From the NCBI GenBank assembly GCA_964200075.2, contig CAXNAA020000025.1, positions 1 through 34,679 of the forward strand: a DNA stretch of 34,679 nucleotides. Reading direction: 5' to 3'. Position 1 is the stretch's first letter; each line of letters starts with the position of its first letter. The translations under genes were made by a program, and so were the position numbers. The notes below the pieces were generated by a model that did not search any database, was not told where the DNA came from, and saw only the letters and a program-made list of their open reading frames with translations. This DNA is from Sphacelaria rigidula (Eukaryota; Phaeophyceae; Sphacelariales). This document shows positions 11,801-21,500 of this stretch, one piece after another.

Positions 11801-12466
11801 AAATAGCCACCACAATCGGGACTCTGAGCAGCTGTAGCAATGCCCGTGTTCGTGACCCTCCGAGTGGTCCAGCCACCTGCAGAATCACGAACACGGGCGA
11901 ATGCTCCAGCTGCCCAAGGTCCAGATTTTGCGGGTGGCCCAGTACGGGTTCGACGGCAATCAGTGTCGTCGAGAGAGCAGACCAGAAGACCAACTGAGAT
12001 GAATAGTTGAGTTATATACTACTTTCGGTCACATTTCTCTCCGCTTCCTTGAAAGACGGGGTGTAGTCGAACCTGAACTGGGCCGCCTGCAGTATCGGCA
12101 GCCCAAGTCGGGCTGCTGATTTCCTGATTTCGCAGGCTGCCCAGTCCAGGTTCGACGACACCCCGTCTTTCAAGGGAGCGAAGAAATGTGACGAAAGCTA
12201 GCATGGTATCTCTACTATTCACCTTACTTGATCTTCTGACCGGGATGGGACGATATTGTGTTTGGATGTGGTTTGGCGTCTCTTCCAATCCAATTCCTCT
12301 CTACTCTTGCTATCTTGTTGAGCATGAATCTAGCTGCGCGGGGTAATGATTCCGTCGGGGGGGGGGGGGGGGGGGGGAAGAGGTAATCTCGATAACAGGG
12401 GGGGGGCCAGAAGCTCAAGGGAGGGGAACAGCAGCGCAACTAACTTTGGNNNNNNNNNGGGGGGGT

Positions 12467-12530
<64 letters not shown>

Positions 12531-15500
12531 AGAGTTAATCTCGATAACAGAGGGGAGACCAGAAGCTCAAGTGAGGTGAACAGCAGAGCTACTAACTTTG
12601 GTCATTTCTCCCGCTCCCTTGAAAAACTGGGTATAGTCGAAGGCGAACGGAGCTGCCTGCAGAATCAGGCCGTTCCTCATTCTGCAGGCGGCTCCGTTCA
12701 GCTTCGGCAGCACCCAGTTCCTCAAGGGGATGGGAAAAATGATCAAAGTCAGTAGCTTTGCTGTTCACTCAACTTGAGCTTCTGGCCTTCCCTCTACTGT
12801 CGAGATTAACTCCTCCCCCCTCCCCCCGACGGAATGAATACCTCGGGCAGCTAGAGTTATTCCGAACAAGATGACAAGGGCAAAGCGGAAGATAACAAGA
12901 GTAGAGCGGGATGTGAACAGACGTCCTTAATTAACATCATGTAACCACAACATTGCCCCCGTCCCGGTCCCCCCTCCCTTCAATTTCGGGTCAATGTTAT
13001 AACATCATCACATTACAACATATAACGGAGTACCATCGAACATCATTGAATTCACCTGGTTCCAGTATTCCGCCACCTCAGGCAGTCCAGTAGACTCGCA
13101 GATATATACCAAATTCAGCACATCTTTCTGGAAGCAAGAGCCGCCAAACCCGACCGAGGCATTGAGGAATTTGTTTCCGATGCGCGGGTCGTAACCTACA
13201 GCTCTCGACACCTGAACGGTTCGGGCAAAAACAAGTCGTTGAGCTACGGCGCCGCTCTGCAGTAGCGTTCGTGATATGAACCCGAAAACAAAACACAAGA
13301 AATCGATTCCAGAGGGGCAGGGGCCTGAAAATATCAACTCTGACCCGCATCCTCTGCCCTTGATAGAAAAACAAAAGCACTCAATAACCACCAATTATTT
13401 CTCGTAAAAATAGATGGGGCTTGATGCACCGATGCTCTATCGACGTTAACACATCTGATGTTTACATATTGTTTCCCCCCACGCTAACCCTCACGCCAAC
13501 TCGAGGTACTTCTTGTCCGTGGTGTGCAATACTGTGCACGACAAACATCGCATGGTCGATCACATGACACCAATTCGATTATTTGCGAACTGATTCTCCG
13601 TAAAAAACCACCATATTTTACCAAAAGATCTTTGAGCACAACATTCACACATCCGGGGGGAAACAAGAATAAAAACAAAAGTTCTGCACTGTTGCCCAAT
13701 TTTTGGATTTTGTGCTGTAAAAAATAGCAGGGCGGCACACGACCAAGCGCCATGCATCCAAAACCGATCGGTGGCTATCCCAATGCCATCTAGCTTGTGC
13801 TTCAACGAACCTCAGACACATCCGCATCGGTGGCCTCACACAGAGCGGAAATGGAGTTGATGCTGCTCACCCGCTGAGCCAGGAAAGCTGCCATGATCCA
13901 CGGGTACACGGAAAGAGGGAGGATATTCAAGGGTCACATCCACCGTCTCGGCAGGTCGTGAACACCCCGCTTACAGCACGGAAAACGAACAGGTCATCTC
14001 TGGTCTCTCGCCAGTATAACAACAAACATATGAGGGTATCAAGTGAAGCTCAGGCCTGTCGGCCGATCCTATGGATATATATATCACACCCCTGGGCACT
14101 ACACCGTCAAAAGTTGCAAGGGTCGGACGAATTAATGATTCGTCCTGAAATGACTTGATTCTAGTGTCATTGATTCGAACCGTACGAATCATTCCTTCAA
14201 GGTTTGTTTACAGCGTTGCAACCCACGTACGCGCAGACCAGGCACGTGGAATGGCGCAAAAGTTGCGTGGAGATCTTCTTGACCAGCGGCCATTTTTTTT
14301 CTCCCCCTTTCGAGCAATGAGGCCTAGGAAGTCATGTATTTGGTGATTCGAAGCGGCGATGATTCGTCCGAACCGTGAAAATTCGAAACAGACGAAAAAT
14401 GTACCACGTTAAGTATAGGTCTATTGCAACTATTGGCGGCATATACCACACCCCTCGACACGATATGGTCAAAAGTTGCAACAGACAAAAATGTATCACG
14501 TGAAGTATAGGTCTATCGCTATTGCAGCTCCCCTGCATCAGCCATGGCCGACTATCGCTGGATTACGCCCCGGATCCGGTCTGTCGGTAGCACAATTTCC
14601 ACCGCGTTGCTCCGCTGCCCACCTGACCCGCTGTCGCGCTACAAGACCCATATTCGAAACCAGAAACTATGCAGCTGATTCTCGCGTCGCTACGGACACC
14701 GCCAACGGGTTGTCCTCTCAAAAACAGAATGTTGACGCACAAGCTCTTTTTCTGTGTCAGAAACGCCATGTTTTAGGGTTGTGTGGACGTTTGCCCACGG
14801 TGCTCCGTCCCATGACCGACCATCTCTCCCGCGAGCGGGTGTCCAGCTGTTCGACAAAACAGCGGCTCACCCGATACCTTCGCTGTACCCGGGCGCCCCC
14901 GTACATCGTTCTTTCTGCGCTGCGGCGTGCACGCCATACAGATGGAAAAATGCGGCGGAACTACTGAACAGTTTTGTCACGAGGTTCTCCGACAAATTTC
15001 CACAAATTTGAAAGTGTACCTCTGCAGTGCAATGGTTTGACATTGACCCCACTAGGATGGGGATCCCTCTGTATATCCAAATTACTGCCAAATTAAGCGC
15101 GTACTACTCCACTTCTGGCGCGGTCTAATCAACTAGACACGACGTACGGCAACATGTGTCGCATGATACAGTGGAGGATGATCGCAATGGTTCTCACCGT
15201 TGGCGACGAGCTTGGAGACCTCGGAAGACCACGTGTTGGTAGCCAGGATCTTGTCCTTGGGTACCCAGTTAGCGTACACGTCGATCTGTCAAACACATAC
15301 ACAACAGACACAGGTTGATGAAGGCAAGCTCTAAAATACGTCGCGGCGAAGGTGAGGGCGGTTATCCATTGCTCGAGTTTTGCTCTGGTGGTGCATGCGA
15401 ATGCATCGTCTTTGGCGTTTTGGTTATACAATATTATCCTGCATCTCATCGAAGGAGCACACGCACATGAAAAAAGTGGACGTAAAGATCCCTATACAAA

Positions 15501-18500
15501 GCGGGTGATTGATTTGCAATTGAGATATTCTGACCACTTTTTTCACATCAACTACACCGTTCCAGATCCAGCTATGAATAACACAAGGTGACTCCAAGTC
15601 CAGGGTAGCTAAAACGTTCACTACTCGTTCATCCTCAGATCGCGAGGGTAGTCCATCTGGATCATGCATACTTTTCCCACGTGAAATCGATACCGGTTCA
15701 ATAGACGACCTGCTCTCGCTATCCAAGGGTTGACCCTTTGACCGCGAGGGTAGGTCACCTCTGCTGAATCGGCATCAATTTCACCGGAAAAGGTATGCGT
15801 GTTTCAGGTGGACTACCCGCACCGCAGTACAAGGGTTAGTCAAGTATCAATCGGCTCAAGAGCGTGTGTAACGAGAGTCGCAAAAACGAAGGAAAAAGTG
15901 GGCACACGACGCCTCGTGCGACGTGGACATTTTTTTTTTTTTCCCTCACACCTTGAACCCCTCCCCTTCCTCGGTATGAGTCCGCGGTCTCAAGGGATCA
16001 ACCTATCTCTCTCCCAGTACATGACATCATCAAATAAAAAAAAATCTCAGCACAAAATCGAGTAATCTGTTGACTTGCTTTTCCGACTCTCGAAGACGGT
16101 AGACCACAAATCGGACGTACCACGGCCTGAGGAGCAGTGCGAAATCAACCAAGATCATACTGTGTTCCCCTCTCCATACACGGTACAAAATCCGACAAAC
16201 TCCTGACGATTTCAAGATCCTCAATCCTCACGACGTATCCAACCGCTGTACGGTCGAAAACGTTTCACGTGTGCCCCTGATGCTCACCAACTCCTGGATG
16301 GCCGCCAATCCCTCAGGTGTCTGCATTCCTCCAATAAGGACACGGCTCGGCTCCTGAAGATCGGGCATGGCCGTTCCCTCCGCCAAAAACTCCGGGTTGG
16401 ACAACACCTACGTGATTCATGATACACGTACGCATATGACACCTCAGGACACTGATCAAAGACAGCCGATAGACAGAGCTTGCTCCCGGTGACCTAGCGC
16501 TTTTGTTCCTGTAGTCCCAAGCAGTCATCAGTGAAATGTTGATCGATTTGTTGTCCATATCTATCTCAAGATAGCGACGCAGCGGTGATTCCTGCTTCCC
16601 GCTTCTCCTCAAGTGTCAGGTCCCTGAGACGCACAGTTTTCCTGCCTGTCTTCGTCTCCTTTTTTGTTTTTTTCACACTGCTCTGAGACTCCACGTTGCA
16701 ATGGTGGTGATGGCCGTGCTTACGGACACTTCGACCTGATGCTCCATGACTTGGAACAGCTCTACATCCGAACGAATTTCGACTAAAAGTCGAACACATC
16801 GAGATATGTTTTTGGCAAACAACTCGACAATTTTCTCGACACAAACTATCACCAGCAGTCAGGTGTGAATCATGATCACATGCGCAGTCGGCACGTTGCT
16901 TCAACGTACGTCAACCCCCTGAGCGTTCATAAATACACCCCTCAGCTGACGGTCATTTCAAAACGCATCGATTAAACGCGAGAGATACCCGCCACAGCGA
17001 TCAACGTGTCGGGAAAGATGAACCTACATATGGAACATTGGACATGAAACAACTTCACATTGCAATCATATCGGACAGCCATGACTGTACCGGGTGTGAA
17101 TATGCTTCGTGTAACCACAACTTCGTGCACCGAAATGATCGGACATGAAATATCACGAACGGATTTCGAACTAAAACTCCTCTCCCGAGGAGACCCTAAA
17201 TGGTCAAGGAGACATTTCTGCGTGTGCACGCATCAATCACTCTCACCTCTCTATTGGAAAATGACAACTCAAATCTTGGTTTACCGGTGACGTTAAAATC
17301 CTTGGATACATGGCAGGCATCTCATCATCGATATTCAAGTGAAACGGCTAAAGTAATGGAAAATGACATAAATACTATGAGTGACATAGCGTCAAACCTC
17401 GTTAATTGTACATAAATGGATGCGCCCCCGAAAACTTACCTGGAATTTGACCCCCTTGTCGTTCGTGGCGAGCACACGGCGGACGGCCTCTGCGGTGCGG
17501 ACCGGCACAGTAGACTTCTCCACCACCACCTTCGGGGTATCCGCCACCTCCGCGATCTTCCGTGCGCACAGTTCGCAGTTCTTGATGTTGGCGGCCTTCC
17601 CTGCTCCGATACCGGTAGTCTGCAGAGAAACAGTAACATGGGTAGGTTAATATCAGGCGATGGCAGTAAAAGCAATACCAGTTCGGCGCGAATGTTCCTT
17701 GTAGCCGTCCGTCGTGTTCCGTTTCGAAACTGAAGCCTCATTGAAACAGTGACAAGAAAACGAGAGGGAAAAATTGGCTTCCGCGTAGCGCGGGTCTCTC
17801 GAAAGCTGCTTGCTCAAATATCCATCCTGTACCGTAGAGATGAAAACGAAACAAGAAAACACGGTTTTGCATCTTGCCTAATGGGAAGGCGTAACGCCTT
17901 GGCCGATCATGGCTGTGGGCAGCGGGTCACATTTATAAAGAGGACACGCAATAGAAAACACACCGTTCATCCCCCAGCTCTAGGAAGACTACTGAGTAGC
18001 ACATAGCACCCCCCGAAATGCCGTCATAGTGACAAGTGCGGCAAAGTGTGGCCATCACCTTTTTCTTCTCTTCGTGTGTATACGTGTAGCCATATGGACT
18101 CGTCTTACCTTGGTGGGTGTGTTCACCGATATGAACACCATGTCCGCCCGCTTGATCTCATCATCGATGTTGGTGGAAAAGAACAAGTTGCGCCCACGAC
18201 TCTCCTTGACCACGTCCAGCAACCCGGGCTCGTAGATGGGCAGGTCGTCGGTGTTCCACGCATCGATCTGGAAAACGATTCCAATGAAAGTACAGGTGAA
18301 GAGACAAATAAAAAAGCACATCCTCAGATAGGGCCACAACAGAATACAGTACCACAGTACCGTAGACGAAAATATTTCTTCGGAAAATGGCGTAGATGTT
18401 GGCATTTCACGCGTTAAGGCCGTATCTTGTGGCAAACAGGTAGGTGTTGTTCGGTGCATATGGAGATGAACACTACTGCGCATCAACGAAGCTTACAGAG

Positions 18501-21500
18501 AGGGTAAAAAAATCAGAGGGAACGACGGCACCAGCTGTTCGCCTGGGCGATGTTCGGACACAAAGAGGTACTCGTGTCCTACGAGTAACGCTGGAGCGAG
18601 GGTGCCTCAACACCGCCGCCAGGTCTCATGGCCTGCTCTGACTTCCTCGAAATTTGCGTCGGTGCTTCGCCAAGGTACATAACCCGGAGTGACCCCCTCT
18701 CAGCATATCCCAGGGTGTACCGCTTGGGGTTCCGATTCAGACCTTGTTCAGCCGGAGCAAGGAATGAGGAAGGGATCTCCTAGTCGTGCCCATCGCCGAA
18801 ATGAGGCACAACTCGAGCATCAAACGGGGTATGGGACCAAGTCTGAAACGGTACGGTTGTACCCGAGGCTTTCCTGCAGTCACGATCCTTCGAATACTCG
18901 GCTGCTTCGTCTTTGACCGATGACGTGTGTATCAGAATTGGATGAGACGTTGCGCGGTTAGGACGAATCACCAAATCTACGGTTTCTTCGGCCTGATTGC
19001 CTAAAAGGAAAAAAAAAGTTGACCGCTGGTCCAAGGGGTACCCACGCAACTTTTGCGCCATTCCACGTGTCTGGACCGCGTGTACCTGGGTTGCAACGCT
19101 GAACACAAAGCCTAGGGATTGATTCGTACGAGTCGAATCAGTCATACTAAAACCAAGTAATTGCCAGACGAATCATTATTTGTCCGACCCTTGACAACGT
19201 TGGTCAGGGCTGTTCCCGACTTGGAGTCAGCCAAGAGTGGATCACTACTGCAGGGTATGGTGAACCGTGTGCGGCACCCAGCACCTCCGACCACACCATC
19301 CCAGATACCAACTGCAACGCCGACGGGAAGAGTGCGCTAGAATCACTACATCGCGCTACAAAAAAATGTAACCTCAATGTTTTTGAGCAACTGTCAAGTA
19401 CTCGCGGCATCATCTTCAATTGGAAAACGGGGTGTACCATCCACATGCCTCACCCTGGTGGTGGGGAAGTATCGGATTACATTTCAGAGTGCGACGTTAT
19501 CAATTTTGGTTCATGTACAGTGGGGGGCTCTCAGTAGTGCCGATCGAATAGTGCTAACGACCTATATAATGCCGGTAAAATCTCCGGGCACAGCCAGAGC
19601 TCGCACTAGTCCCGCCCGGGACTACTGACATGGCCCTCAGTAGCGCCGGTTTGGACGGTTTTGTACCGTCAACAGTGCCGGTTCCGGACACACTCACGCA
19701 CGCCTTACCCCCCACCAACCAAGCACCAGCAGGGATACAGCAGGGTACGTGCTGGTGCAGACCTTACAGCGTGGAGACACAACATGGCTTGTGCGGAAGG
19801 TGAACTGTGACTGGTGCAGGCCACGACGCCAGAAGGCCGTCATGGCCACGGTTGCCAGGGGACATGTGGCGGGAGGCTCCACAGTATTTGCGGCAGCAGG
19901 TTTGGCGATAACGAAAGCAAGTGCCTTAAAAAAAAAGGGTAAGCGCAGGTGCGGTGCATCTCGTTGTCGATAGCCGGTAGGAAGTGAAACGGGGTGTGGT
20001 TATTTCTTTCTCGCTCACTCCTATTGGTGGGCGGTGTACTCTTTCGTGAGTTTTTTTCCACACCAGATGCCGCACCTTCATAGTTGCGTTGGGTGCAGAG
20101 GTGTCCTTGTTTTTTTTGTCGGAAAGGTATTTCGGCATGAGCAACTTTTGTGGCCGTACTGCTGCTGTTGTGCTAGTAGGGAAGGAAATGATTAACCTAT
20201 GAACAGGATCAATCAAGTTGAACGTGAAAGCAAAAAAAACATCGGGTTTAGTTCTGCTACCCCGAAACCTTACGTGCCGTATCCTGTCGAAACCCCTTAA
20301 AACAAAAGTCCTCGTCCGTTTTGTGCTTCCGTTGGTCCTACAAAGGGCAAGCGCAGCACTGTACGAACGGACGGTCCTCAGTAGTGCCGGAACCGGCACT
20401 ACTGAGGTATTCAGAGCCCTCAATTGCACCTGTTTTGGCACTTCTCAGAGTAGTGCCTGTGTCGGTGGTGGGCACATATCGGCACTACTGAGAGCCCCCA
20501 CTGTATGCCAATGTGAGTATCCTGACCTCAACTTTCATTACGGAAGTACTCGTGGAATAAAATTACTGAATGTCATTGCCCACGGCTGAAAAAAACATGT
20601 TAAGCTCAGGCGGCAATTCCATGGCATCACTTGTGCGTCGTCATGCCCCTTGTTTGGTGGAATCTATTCACACCGTTTACAAGGAAAGTTCATGTAGCCC
20701 CAGACGATGACCGAATGTTGATGATGGAAACAAAAAAATCTGTAGTAGGCAGTTGCCTAGTTGCACAGTTACTTGGCAATTCTTTAGCCGCTGGGACACA
20801 GTTGGTGGCACGGCTTTCTTTATCGAGAGTTCTCAAACGCGATCAATTTCGGGATTTTCAAGACCAGACGTTATCTGTAGACAACTCATTACATGGGTTC
20901 ATCTGATCGCTGTCTAGAGGCAACGGGTGGCACAGTTTTCCTGGTTGATAAATGTCAACATGGAAGCAACTACTTGTACCGTCGGTGGTCCAACAGCTGT
21001 GTACAGGACACTTGTTGCAGATGTTTTTACTTGATGAACGCCTGAAGGCAACTAATTGCGCCGGTTGTAATTCGACAGTAGTGTACAGGAATCCAGTAGA
21101 TGGTACAGGAAACTAGTAGTAAACTAGATAAAACGGGTTATCCATTCGATCCTGGAGCGTATGGGAAACTAGTTGCACGATATTTTCCACCGAGAGTTTG
21201 TTCCAGGCGCCTGCGAAACAGTTACAGTAGTACAGCACGAGGTCGACGCCTCTGCTCGAGTTTCGTGATGAATGAATTTAGGGCGCCTGCCTGACACGAT
21301 CACCGACCACCTCAGCCTGTCAACAGAAGGTCGCGACCACAGTGGAGGCTACAAAACTCTTCACACGTCGGACGAGCACGAATGTTTGAGTCATTGCTCG
21401 TTGTGGATACAATTAATAGGGCGAGCACTCGAGTCATGCTCGTTGTGTTTTCAAAAAACATCCACGACGGGTGCACTCGTTTCGACGAGTAATGACTCGT

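Larger units (their letters stand above)
13888..15197 (-). other. UGDH intron 5
   Basis: 1310 bp. It contains MITE copy 2 inserted in a locally repeated noncoding unit, plus a plus-strand 163-codon frame (14476-14967). That frame has no recognisable motif and a composition like chance translation. Confidence 0.6.

Noticed and set aside
12346-12755. Poly-Gly open frames
   Set aside because: They translate a poly-G tract and an N-gap; no real protein is supported.
14476-14967. 163-codon open frame in UGDH intron 5
   Set aside because: It starts inside a local repeat unit, has no domain or consistent composition, and lies in an intron on the opposite strand.
16566-16904. Lys/Arg-rich 112-codon frame in UGDH intron 3
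   Set aside because: No family recognised, no splice support, and an intronic position on the same strand as UGDH.
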